The translations under genes were made by a program, and so were the position numbers. Under the pieces are notes generated by a model. That model saw nothing but the letters and a program-made list of their open reading frames with translations. It searched no databases and was not told the DNA's origin. Source: UBA1447 sp002329225 (GTDB taxonomy: Bacteria > Bacillota > Clostridia > Oscillospirales > Acutalibacteraceae). Taken from it: a stretch of 64,000 nucleotides of DNA. The stretch covers positions 124,001 through 188,000 of the forward strand of contig JBMNVN010000003.1 in assembly GCA_050946835.1 (NCBI GenBank), given 5' to 3'. Shown here in pieces: positions 42,041-50,181 of this stretch (position 1 is its first letter; each line of letters starts with the position of its first letter).

Positions 42041-42730
42041 ATGGAAGCTTTTCGTGAGGCTTTGCGCCTTGTTTTTTCTTTTGATAAAGAGCTGTGGCAA
42101 ATAATCGGCGTAACGATGAGGATGTCTTTAACCAGCACAACAATTTCCTGCCTCCTGGGTATTCCTTTAGGGGTGCTCTTCGGCAGTACAAATTTTCGGG
42201 GTAAGACAATGCTCATGCGGGTATTGCACACTTTGATGGGGCTCCCCCCCGTTGTGGCCGGTTTGTTTGTGTTTCTGCTCCTCTCCCGCAGCGGTCCCCT
42301 GGGCTCGTTAAGACTGCTTTTCACCGTTGAGGCCATGATTATAGCCCAGTGCGTACTCATCACCCCCATTGTAGCGGGGTTGAGTTCTTCCATTGTGGGC
42401 GCCACCGCTCCGGCACTTTTGGAAAAAGCCAAAGGCCTTCACCTCTCCCGAAAAACGATATTAAAACTCCTGCTTGCCGAAAATAAAATTACCCTTATTT
42501 CGGTAGTTCTTACAGGTTTCGGACGGGCGATATCCGAGGTGGGGGCGGTTTCCCTTGTGGGAGGCAATATAATGTTCAAAACCCGGGTGATGACAACCGC
42601 CATAATGTTGGAGACTAATAAGGGTAATTTTGAGTTCGCAATAGCCTTGGGAATTCTTTTGCTGTTAATTGCTTTTATAATAAATTATGCGGTTTCGTTT
42701 TTCAGAAAAGACGGAACCGTTCTCCGGTGA
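42041..42730 (+). CDS. tupB: Tungstate ABC transporter permease
   Basis: The 229-residue protein has five to six membrane helices and the permease pattern: SLTSTTISCLLGIPLGVLFG, MGLPPVVAGLFVFLLLSRSGPLG, a cytoplasmic loop with ALLEKAKGLHLSRKTILKLLLAENK (EAA-type loop), and GFGRAISEVGAVSLVGGNI. It matches TupB-type permeases. The ATG has only a weak ribosome site, in line with lower translation than tupA. It lies 63 bp after tupA. Confidence 0.92.
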   Translation: MEAFREALRLVFSFDKELWQIIGVTMRMSLTSTTISCLLGIPLGVLFGSTNFRGKTMLMRVLHTLMGLPPVVAGLFVFLLLSRSGPLGSLRLLFTVEAMIIAQCVLITPIVAGLSSSIVGATAPALLEKAKGLHLSRKTILKLLLAENKITLISVVLTGFGRAISEVGAVSLVGGNIMFKTRVMTTAIMLETNKGNFEFAIALGILLLLIAFIINYAVSFFRKDGTVLR

Positions 42731-42774
42731 TTGCGGAGCCTTGTTTCAAACTCAAAAACGGTCGGAGTTTATAG

Positions 42775-43458
42775 ATGATTGTAATTGAAAACTTAAAAAA
42801 ATATGCCGGGGAACGCCTTATAGTGGATGTAGACTCTTTTGAGATAAAACCGCAAGACCGTCTTGCGGTGATAGGGCCAAACGGCAGCGGAAAGACTACC
42901 CTGCTGCGCCTTTTGGCGGGCCGTTTAAAGCCGGATGAGGGAAGTATAACCTACCGTGACTCAACGCCTCTCCCCTATTATCTGCCCCAAATAAGCCAGA
43001 GTTTTTCTCTGAGCGTAAAAAACAACCTGCTTACCTGTCTGCCAAAAAGCATAGGTATGCAGGAAAGGCATAATCTGGCCGACGCCGCCCTCAAACGTTT
43101 TAAGTTGGAAGCGCTCGCCCATAAAAATGCCAAGCGGCTTTCCGGCGGGGAAACGCAGTGCCTGGCTCTGGCCTGCCTTTTAGTCACTCCCAAAAAGCTG
43201 CTGATCTTGGACGAACCCACCAGCGCCGCCGATATTGAAAGCGTTGACCTGATTGAAAAAGTTCTATTGGAAGACTCCATAAAAAATGACACCACATTGA
43301 TTTTTGCCACCCACTCCCCCCGCCAGGCGCTCAACCTTGCCACCAAGGTGCTGCTGCTGGAAAACGGGGCGGCGGCCGAAACGGGTTCTCCGGAAGAACT
43401 GCTTAAAAACCCGAAAACCGAATGGGGTAAAAGATTTATGGAGCACTGGCAGATTTAG
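42775..43458 (+). CDS. tupC: Tungstate ABC transporter ATP-binding protein
   Basis: The 227-residue ATPase has Walker A GPNGSGKTTLLR, Q-loop in LPQISQSF, signature LSGGETQ, Walker B LLILDEPTS and the switch His in ATHSPRQA. Length and place after tupB fit TupC. GGAG lies 7 nt ahead of the ATG. The signature is LSGGE instead of LSGGQ, a tolerated change. Confidence 0.93.
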   Translation: MIVIENLKKYAGERLIVDVDSFEIKPQDRLAVIGPNGSGKTTLLRLLAGRLKPDEGSITYRDSTPLPYYLPQISQSFSLSVKNNLLTCLPKSIGMQERHNLADAALKRFKLEALAHKNAKRLSGGETQCLALACLLVTPKKLLILDEPTSAADIESVDLIEKVLLEDSIKNDTTLIFATHSPRQALNLATKVLLLENGAAAETGSPEELLKNPKTEWGKRFMEHWQI

Positions 43459-43514
43459 CATGCCCCGACTGCCGTGCAAATATAAGCCGATAACCGTTTT
43501 ATGAAAGAGGAAAA

Positions 43515-44723
43515 ATGTTAACCGTTAAATCGTCTGAAGAAACTTTGGAGATATGCCGCAAGGAATTCGGCGACATCCGCACCCCTTGTGAAACCGTGCC
43601 CCTGAAAAGCGCTTTGGGGAGGGCGGTTTTTGAGGATATAGCCGCCGACCAATATATACCCGGCTTTAACCGCACCACCGTTGACGGTTTGGCCGTTATT
43701 GCCGCCGACACCTTCGGCAGTTCGGACACTATCCCCGCTCAGCTTGTTTTTAAAGGGGATATCCCGATGGGGGTAAAAAGCAGTATCTGTATAGCTTCAG
43801 GGGAATGCACCTCAATTTCCACGGGGGGCGAACTGCCTCAGGGCGCAGACGCAGCCGTAATGGTGGAAAACACCGAGGACTTCGGCGACGGCTTCCGCTA
43901 CATTTTAAAACCTGTAGCCCCCGGAGAAAATATAGTCCGCAAGGGCGACGACGTTTGCCCCGGCAAACCTGTAATAAAACAATCCGTGCGTATCAATGCA
44001 AAAGACATAGGCGCATTGGCGGCCCTCGGAATTACCGATGTGCCGGTATATAAAAAACCCGTGGTTGCAATTATATCCACGGGGGACGAAATTATTCCCG
44101 CCGACAAAACACCCGAAGGCGCTCAAATGCGGGACGTAAACTCCCACATGATAGCGGCGGCGGTTAAAAACTGCGGAGGGGAACCTTTAACGGCGGGAAT
44201 AGTGAAGGACGACGAAGAGGCTTTAAGCGCCGCAGTGACGGATTTTTTGCCCAAATGCGATATTCTCATTATCTCCGGAGGTTCTTCCGCCGGTGAACGG
44301 GATATAACGGCAAAAATCATAAACAGGCTCGGCAAAGTACTGCTGCACGGAATCGCCGTTAAACCGGGGAAGCCCACGGTTATCGGCAATATATCCGGCA
44401 AACCCGTCTTCGGTCTGCCGGGGCATCCGGTTTCCGCCTGGTTTGTCTTTCAGCTTTTTGTACGGCCTTTGATCTGTTCCATGAACGCAACCGAACCCGT
44501 ACAGCATACACGACCGGGAATATTGGGGATAAATCTGCCCTCCAACCACGGCCGTGAAGAATATGTGCCGGTAAAAATACAAAAGGACGGTTTAACCGTC
44601 CTGCCTGTACCTATTAAGTCCGGCCTGATAACTCTGCTTACTCAAGCCGACGGATTTGTAAAAATAGAGCGCAACCGGGAAGGGCTTGCAAAAAACGAGG
44701 AAGTAACCGTTTACCTGTTTTAA
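43515..44723 (+). CDS. moeA: Molybdopterin molybdotransferase
   Basis: MoeA inserts molybdate or tungstate into adenylated molybdopterin. The 402-residue protein has the N-terminal domain pattern PGFNRTTVDGLAV, in which the usual MDG is VDG, then KGDDVCPG, the middle MogA-like domain with IISTGDEIIPADKTPEG, ISGGSSAGERDITAKI, the HGIAVKPGKPTVIGNISGKPVFGLPGHPVSAW stretch, and a C-terminal beta domain. It lies 57 bp after tupC in the same direction, so it may serve the tungsten imported by TupABC. A second MoeA (fused) is encoded at 46659. Confidence 0.94.
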   Translation: MLTVKSSEETLEICRKEFGDIRTPCETVPLKSALGRAVFEDIAADQYIPGFNRTTVDGLAVIAADTFGSSDTIPAQLVFKGDIPMGVKSSICIASGECTSISTGGELPQGADAAVMVENTEDFGDGFRYILKPVAPGENIVRKGDDVCPGKPVIKQSVRINAKDIGALAALGITDVPVYKKPVVAIISTGDEIIPADKTPEGAQMRDVNSHMIAAAVKNCGGEPLTAGIVKDDEEALSAAVTDFLPKCDILIISGGSSAGERDITAKIINRLGKVLLHGIAVKPGKPTVIGNISGKPVFGLPGHPVSAWFVFQLFVRPLICSMNATEPVQHTRPGILGINLPSNHGREEYVPVKIQKDGLTVLPVPIKSGLITLLTQADGFVKIERNREGLAKNEEVTVYLF

Positions 44724-44730
44724 GCCGCTC

Positions 44731-45192
44731 TTATTCCCCGGAATCAGGCTCAATTATTATCTCGTCCCCCGCTTTTATCGTTCCGCCCGTCACTACCTTG
44801 GCAAAAATCCCCTCTTGAGGCATTATGCATTTACCCATAAGTCTTTTTATCTCACAGCCGTCATGGCACTCTTTGCCGATTTGACTAATCTTCAAAACCG
44901 CGTCGGCAATCCTTAACTTTGTTCCTACGGCTAAAGTATAAAGTTCAATGCCCTCGGTGGTTATGTTTTCGGCAAAAGAGCCTTCACAAATACCCTTGAC
45001 CCGTTCCGGGTCCTTTGCCATAGCCTTCGACTTTTCCACACTCTCTTTTGCAAGAAGACTCACCTGACGGTGTCCTTTTCCCCCGTGAGCATCTCCCTGA
45101 AGCCCGAAATCCTCAATCAATATTCCTTTTTCGACGGCCTTTTTGGCCGTCCCTTTTTTTTCGCTTATATTTACCGCAACAACTTTAGCCAT
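44731..45192 (-). CDS. MOSC domain protein
   Basis: MOSC domains bind molybdenum cofactor, with a conserved Cys. The 153-residue protein has GKECHDGCEIKRLMGKCIMPQEGIFAKVV, AEN and HRQVSLL segments of the family. It is the last gene of the leftward moa group, with only 1 bp between the moaA stop and its start, and ends 7 bp from the converging moeA. Bacterial proteins of this small type may act in cofactor transfer or sulfuration. Confidence 0.9.
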   Translation of the reverse strand: MAKVVAVNISEKKGTAKKAVEKGILIEDFGLQGDAHGGKGHRQVSLLAKESVEKSKAMAKDPERVKGICEGSFAENITTEGIELYTLAVGTKLRIADAVLKISQIGKECHDGCEIKRLMGKCIMPQEGIFAKVVTGGTIKAGDEIIIEPDSGE

Positions 45193-45193
45193 T

Positions 45194-46138
45194 TTAACCC
45201 CCTATTTCCTGAAGAGTATAGCCCAAACCGCACTCCGGTTCAAAATTATGGCTCGGAGGTTTAAAATGCACGGCTTTTTTAATGGCGTCTGTCAACGCCG
45301 CCTCATCGTCAAGCAAGGGTTTTAAGTCCACAGTCCCCTCATCCCCTAAACAGGTTTTTAAGCGGCCGTCAAAAAGCACCCTTATCCGGTTGCAGCTATC
45401 GCAAAACTTATCGCTCATGGGGCTTATAAAGCCCACCTTCCCCTTCCAATTAGCCGCACTGTAATCAACCGAAGGTTGGGAACGGGTAAAGGGTTTTACC
45501 GGAGTTAAATAGGGGTGGCGCTCCAGAATTTGCGAGTTGGGTACAGGCGCAAGGCAGTTCTGTTCCTGCGAAAACGGCATAAGCTCAATAAAACGCACCG
45601 TTACCGGATTTTTTCTGGCATAAAGGATAAAATCATCCGCCTCATCATCGTTTACGCCCCGCAAAAGCACCACATTTATGTGTAAAGGGTTTAGCCTTGA
45701 CACCAGCGCCGCTTCCACTCCCGCCAATGCCTCATCCAGATTCCCGCCGCCCGTGATCTCCTTATATCTTAAGGGTTTCAGGGAATCTATGCTTATGTTT
45801 ACCCGAGCAAGTCCCGCCTCTTTTAATGTAAAGGCAAGCTCTTGCGTGAGCAATGTGCCGTTGGTGGTCAGAGAAATCTCTTTTAACCCGCCAACAGCGG
45901 CGGCCCGCTCTATTATTTCCGTCAAATCGGTGCGAAGCAGCGGTTCCCCGCCGGTTAAACGGAGCCTTTTTACACCGCATTTTACAAAAGCCCGCACAAG
46001 CTGCTGAATTTCAAAAGCGCCCAACTCACCGCTTACCGAAAGGCGGTTTTTATTGCCGCAGTATGTACAGTTTAAGTTGCAGCGCCGGGTTACGGCAAGC
46101 CGCAAATAATCAATTTTACGGTTAAATTGGTCATGCAT
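45194..46138 (-). CDS. moaA: GTP 3',8-cyclase
   Basis: MoaA starts molybdopterin synthesis by radical SAM cyclisation of GTP. The 314-residue protein has the N-terminal cluster motif C20xxxC24xxC27 (TRRCNLNCTYC), RLTGGEPLLR, and the C-terminal cluster region FCDSCNRIRVLFDGRLKTCL. It ends with Gly-Gly, as active MoaA does. It is cotranscribed with moaC upstream and the MOSC gene downstream. Confidence 0.95.
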   Translation of the reverse strand: MHDQFNRKIDYLRLAVTRRCNLNCTYCGNKNRLSVSGELGAFEIQQLVRAFVKCGVKRLRLTGGEPLLRTDLTEIIERAAAVGGLKEISLTTNGTLLTQELAFTLKEAGLARVNISIDSLKPLRYKEITGGGNLDEALAGVEAALVSRLNPLHINVVLLRGVNDDEADDFILYARKNPVTVRFIELMPFSQEQNCLAPVPNSQILERHPYLTPVKPFTRSQPSVDYSAANWKGKVGFISPMSDKFCDSCNRIRVLFDGRLKTCLGDEGTVDLKPLLDDEAALTDAIKKAVHFKPPSHNFEPECGLGYTLQEIGG

Positions 46139-46161
46139 GGATTTGCACCCGCCTTTTTCTT

Positions 46162-46632
46162 TCAGAGAACCCCGAACGGGCCGGATTTTCCGCCCCGTTT
46201 TTCAAGAAGTCTTACATCGGTAATTATAATCCCTTTGTCCACCGCTTTGCACATATCATAAACCGTGAGGGCGGCGGCGAAAACCGCCGTCATGGCTTCC
46301 ATTTCTATCCCCGTTTTATATTCACAGCCCGCATGTGAGAGTATTACCAGTGTGTCCGGCTCTTCAACCTTAAAGTTTATCTCCACAAAGTCAACGGGTA
46401 TGTTATGGCATAAGGGAATAAGTTCAAAGGTTTTTTTTGCCGCCATAATCCCGGCTAAACGGGCGGCGGCGAACACGTCGCCTTTGGGCATATTGTCGGA
46501 AAGGATGAGTTCCAAGGCGGCGGGCAGCATTTTTACAACCGCCTGCGCTTTGGCGGTTCGCTTGGTCACGTTTTTTCCGCCTATGTCCACCATGGAGGCT
46601 TCACCCTGTTCATTTATATGTGACAGTGACAT
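46162..46632 (-). CDS. moaC: Cyclic pyranopterin monophosphate synthase
   Basis: MoaC converts the MoaA product to cyclic pyranopterin monophosphate. The 156-residue protein has MVDIGGKNVTKRTA, the motif ELIPLCHNIPVDFVEINF, GIEMEAMTAVFAAALTVYDMCKAVDKG and a Lys near the end that fit the family. The ATG follows AAGGAG. It lies between the MoeA-PBP fusion and moaA. Confidence 0.95.
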   Translation of the reverse strand: MSLSHINEQGEASMVDIGGKNVTKRTAKAQAVVKMLPAALELILSDNMPKGDVFAAARLAGIMAAKKTFELIPLCHNIPVDFVEINFKVEEPDTLVILSHAGCEYKTGIEMEAMTAVFAAALTVYDMCKAVDKGIIITDVRLLEKRGGKSGPFGVL

Positions 46633-46658
46633 AACTATCTCCTTCCCCGGCAGCGGAT

Positions 46659-48632
46659 TTAAAGCCGAGCCTTAACACTTCCCGGAGCCTTTAAGCTGTA
46701 GCCGCCCATTTCGCTGAGCCGCTCAAAAAAGGCCTCGCTTTGTAAAATCTTTATAAAAGCCCTGACCCGCGGGTCGTCAATATCTTCCGCACGGCAGATA
46801 AAATCATAGGCCTCGTCCGCTATGGGGATAAAATCCAGCCCGTTGATTTTTGCCGCCGAGTATATGCCTAACCCGGCATCGGCGCTGCCGGCTTTAACAA
46901 GAGCCGCAACCGCCGTATGAGTAAACTCTTCCCTGTAATAACCGTAAACCTCGTGCGGGTTGATACCTGCGGTTTTTGCCAAATGGTCGCAAAGAATCCG
47001 TGTCCCCGAACCCCGCTGACGGTTTACATATGACAAACCGGGCTTCGCAATATCGGCAAAACTCTTTATGCCTTTCGGGTTGCCCTTTGCCACCATCAAG
47101 CCCTGCGCCCTGCCCACGCCCTCAATAAGGATAATCCCGCCATCGGGAAAATGTTTTTTAAGGTAAGAGAGGTTGTACTCCCCCGCCTCGTCAAGCAGGT
47201 GTATGCCTCCGAGGTGAGCCTGTCCCGCTTTCAGAGCCGTTATAGCCCCCATACTGCCCACATGGGAAGATGAAAGGCCGAAGGAAACTCCGCTTCTTTT
47301 AAGCATATCGGCAACTTCGTCAATGAGGGGGTCATGACTGCCCGTAACAACAAGCATCTCCATAACCTCTTTGATATCAACAAGGGGAGTTACGGGCACT
47401 TTTTCTCCGCTTTCGTAACCTTCCCTGTTCTGTGGAACGTCAATAACCGCATGGGCGTTTGTAAAACTTGTTATCACTCCTGCTCCTCTGCTGAGAGGTA
47501 CGGCAGTTAAGCGCCCGCCGGCAAAACTCAGCCTTGCCCGTACAAATTCCCGGTGTTTTAAGGATGATGTTATTTTATTTGCCAGCACCGCCTCAAGAGG
47601 TTCGGAATCAAAACCGCAATGCCGTGCAGGGGCGTTATCGTTCTTTTTACTTTGCCTGCAGAGCAGACGGTCCGCAACAACCCGCACAACTTTTTCCATC
47701 ACTATAATGGCGGAAACGCTGTAACCGGGCACGCCGACACAGGGTACAGCCCCTATATGTCCGAGCACTGCGGGTTTGCCCGGTTTTATTGCCAGGCCGT
47801 GAATGACAAGGGTGCCCGTATTTTCTACGGCTGCCGCCGTGTAATCTTCTCTTCCTGCGGAAGAACCGGCAATCACCAGCACCATGTCGCACTCTTCGGC
47901 TGCGGTTTTTATAGCCCGTTCAATTAAAGGCAGTTTATCGGGAACGACGGGATAGGTTTTACTCTCGGCTCCCCACTCGTTCAGCATACCGGTAAAAATT
48001 ACGGAATTAAACTCCATAATTTCGCCCTCGGCGGGTTTGCCGTCCGCCGGAACAATCTCATCTCCGGTGGGGATAATACCCGCAAGAGGGCGGCGGAGCA
48101 CTTCAACTTCCGGATTCCCGCTTGCCAAAAGCGCACCTGCCAAAGCCGGTGTGATTTCCGTAAAAGAGGTCATGAGCATATCGCCCACGCACATATCCTC
48201 GCCGATTTGCCGAACATGCTGCCAGGGGACCGCCGCTGCGCTTATTAAAACTCCGTCGGGTACTTCCGCCACTTCCTCGGTCATAATAACGCAGTCCGTA
48301 CCCGCAGGCAGAGGATCTCCCGTATCCACGGGGGTAAACTGTTCTCTATTAAGAACCAGCGGATTAAGTTCGGTTGCGGCGGAAGTGACGGCGGCGGAGA
48401 CGGCAATGCCGTCCATTGCGGAAGCGTTGTAATGGGGGGAATTAATTTTGGCATAAACCGCTCTCGCGGTAATCCGCCCCGCGGCTTCAGCCGAGGGAAT
48501 GACCTGCGTCTTATTAGCAAGACCCGCCGCTTCAAGTGCGCTCATATATTCTTTTACCGCTTCATCAAGCGGGACATTGTTAAGATAATTGTGCTTTACG
48601 GCAACCACCTCCGGGGAACAGCCCACAGGCAA
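46659..48632 (-). CDS. MoeA fused to periplasmic-binding-like domain
   Basis: The 657-residue protein has a MoeA half (about 1-405, with HYNASAMDGIAV, PTGDEIVPADGKPAEG, AGSSAGREDYTAAAV and GLAIKPGKPAVLG) and a C-terminal type 2 periplasmic-binding-like domain (about 415-650, with VVTGSHDPLIDEV, GSMGAITALKAGQAHLGGIHLLD and NRQRGSGTRILCDHL). MoeA-PBP fusions are known in Clostridia and archaea and may sense or select molybdate or tungstate. The start is uncertain. The TTG at 48632 lies ~12 nt from the promoter start, and the best ribosome site, GGAGGTGG (48604-48611), precedes a GTA codon, with an in-frame GTG at 48608 inside it. Confidence 0.9.
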   Translation of the reverse strand: MPVGCSPEVVAVKHNYLNNVPLDEAVKEYMSALEAAGLANKTQVIPSAEAAGRITARAVYAKINSPHYNASAMDGIAVSAAVTSAATELNPLVLNREQFTPVDTGDPLPAGTDCVIMTEEVAEVPDGVLISAAAVPWQHVRQIGEDMCVGDMLMTSFTEITPALAGALLASGNPEVEVLRRPLAGIIPTGDEIVPADGKPAEGEIMEFNSVIFTGMLNEWGAESKTYPVVPDKLPLIERAIKTAAEECDMVLVIAGSSAGREDYTAAAVENTGTLVIHGLAIKPGKPAVLGHIGAVPCVGVPGYSVSAIIVMEKVVRVVADRLLCRQSKKNDNAPARHCGFDSEPLEAVLANKITSSLKHREFVRARLSFAGGRLTAVPLSRGAGVITSFTNAHAVIDVPQNREGYESGEKVPVTPLVDIKEVMEMLVVTGSHDPLIDEVADMLKRSGVSFGLSSSHVGSMGAITALKAGQAHLGGIHLLDEAGEYNLSYLKKHFPDGGIILIEGVGRAQGLMVAKGNPKGIKSFADIAKPGLSYVNRQRGSGTRILCDHLAKTAGINPHEVYGYYREEFTHTAVAALVKAGSADAGLGIYSAAKINGLDFIPIADEAYDFICRAEDIDDPRVRAFIKILQSEAFFERLSEMGGYSLKAPGSVKARL

Positions 48633-48650
48633 CTTAAATATACTACCCTT

Positions 48651-48679
48651 ATAATACGACGATTGTCGGCTATTTTCAA
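48651..48679 (-). promoter_or_regulatory. Promoter of moe/moa unit
   Basis: Minus strand: TTGAAA (48674-48679), 17-bp spacer, TATTAT (48651-48656). It lies at the 3' end of the MATE gene, so the moe-moaC-moaA-MOSC group can be transcribed alone. Confidence 0.6.
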
Positions 48680-48685
48680 CGGGCT

Positions 48686-50050
48686 TTAAGCCGCTTCTTT
48701 TCTTGTCAAAATTCTTATCCAGCCGAAACGGTTAACTTTTACCACCGCTACAAAGCATTTGGCTATCTGGTCGGATTTAAGCAGAGCAAAGGTTACAACG
48801 ACGGGGAGTTTCAATATAAAGGCGGAAATTGCGGACAGGGGCAGCACCATCATCCACATAAAAATAATGTCGTTGAACAAAACAAACTTTGTATCTCCGC
48901 CGCCCGCCACAATACCCGTCAGAGAGGGCATCTGATAGGCGGTGCCTATAACGGTCACGCAGAGCACAAGAATAAAACTGCCCGTGAGCGCCGCCGTTTC
49001 CGCCGAGGCGTTGTAGAGGTCTATGACAAACGCTTTACCCGCCAGTAAAAGGGCGGATGTCCCCAAGCCTATGCCCAAGAACAGCACCTGCATGGTTTTG
49101 GCATACTGTTTTACTTTGGATAAATCCCCTTCCCCTACCGCTTTGCCTATAATTATATTTGAGGCGTTGGCGGAGCCGCCCGCCACCACAACCGCCACTT
49201 GAAAAATTGTAGTGGCAATACTGGAAGCGGCAATGGTAGAGGCGCCCAGCCGCCCGAGGATAGCCCCCTGTACACCCATGGCTATCCCCCATGAGGTTCC
49301 GGAAAGCACCGTCGGCAAGCCGGTCTTTTTAAAGTCGAGTATATAACTTTTTTCAACACTGAAAATATCCTTTATGCGGAGTTTCAGCTTTTTATCGATT
49401 AAAGCCGCATAAACCGAAACAGCGGCAAGTTCAAACACCCGAGCTAAAAGGGTGGCTAAGGCCGCCCCTTTGATACCCATTGCACTAAAGCCGGCTTTAC
49501 CGTAAATTAACAGGTAGTTGAGCCCTACATTAACAAAAAGGGCGAGGAAGGAAACCCAAAAACCCACCTTTACCGTCTCCACACTTCTCAGAGCTCCCAA
49601 CAACACAGTGGTAATTGCAAAAATTACGTAGGAACAGCAGACGATTTTAAGATATTCCACGCCTTGCGCGATAACCGCTTCTTCATTTGTTATCAGGCGT
49701 AAAATACCGTCGGGTACAAAAAGGCAAAGAACCGTAAGGGCAACACTCACCGTCACCGCAAACCAAAAGGCCACGGCGAATGTTTTTTTGATAGGTTTTG
49801 TCTGCTTTTTACCCCAATATTGGGCCGATATTACCACCAAGCCGGTAACAATGCCGTTAACGCACACTTGCAGTAAAAACTGAATTTGATTGCAAACGGC
49901 CGCTCCGCTCAGCGCAATCTCGCTGTAGGAGCCGAGCATAATGCTGTCAGCCAGATTGACGCTGAAAGCTATAAGGTTTTGCAAAGCAATTACAAATGTG
50001 AGGGTAAAAAAAGAGCGATAAAACGCCTTATCTTTGACAAAAAAATTCAT
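48686..50050 (-). CDS. MATE family efflux transporter
   Basis: The 454-residue protein has 12 hydrophobic segments and the MATE pattern: AFSVNLADSIMLGSYSEIALSGAAVCNQIQF in the N-terminal half, ITNEEAVIAQGVEYLKIV, and the repeat in the C-terminal half (GASTIAASSIATTIFQVAV, PSLTGIVAGGGDTKFV). It would export a drug or metabolite with Na+ or H+. The ATG follows GGAGG and a promoter at 50111-50139. The substrate is unknown; nearness to the cofactor genes is probably incidental. Confidence 0.9.
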   Translation of the reverse strand: MNFFVKDKAFYRSFFTLTFVIALQNLIAFSVNLADSIMLGSYSEIALSGAAVCNQIQFLLQVCVNGIVTGLVVISAQYWGKKQTKPIKKTFAVAFWFAVTVSVALTVLCLFVPDGILRLITNEEAVIAQGVEYLKIVCCSYVIFAITTVLLGALRSVETVKVGFWVSFLALFVNVGLNYLLIYGKAGFSAMGIKGAALATLLARVFELAAVSVYAALIDKKLKLRIKDIFSVEKSYILDFKKTGLPTVLSGTSWGIAMGVQGAILGRLGASTIAASSIATTIFQVAVVVAGGSANASNIIIGKAVGEGDLSKVKQYAKTMQVLFLGIGLGTSALLLAGKAFVIDLYNASAETAALTGSFILVLCVTVIGTAYQMPSLTGIVAGGGDTKFVLFNDIIFMWMMVLPLSAISAFILKLPVVVTFALLKSDQIAKCFVAVVKVNRFGWIRILTRKEAA

Positions 50051-50110
50051 TGTCGGCGAGCCTCCGCGGCCGCGGCAGTAATGGAAAGACCGCGGTTCTT
50101 TACAGCGGCG

Positions 50111-50139
50111 AGTTTATCATATATACTGTTTACTGTCAA
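50111..50139 (-). promoter_or_regulatory. Promoter of MATE gene
   Basis: Minus strand: perfect TTGACA (50134-50139), 17-bp spacer, TAAACT (50111-50116). It leaves a ~55-nt GC-rich leader. Confidence 0.6.
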
Positions 50140-50181
50140 TAATATAAGCGGCTTTGAGCCATGCTGCAGGAGGGGGAAAAT

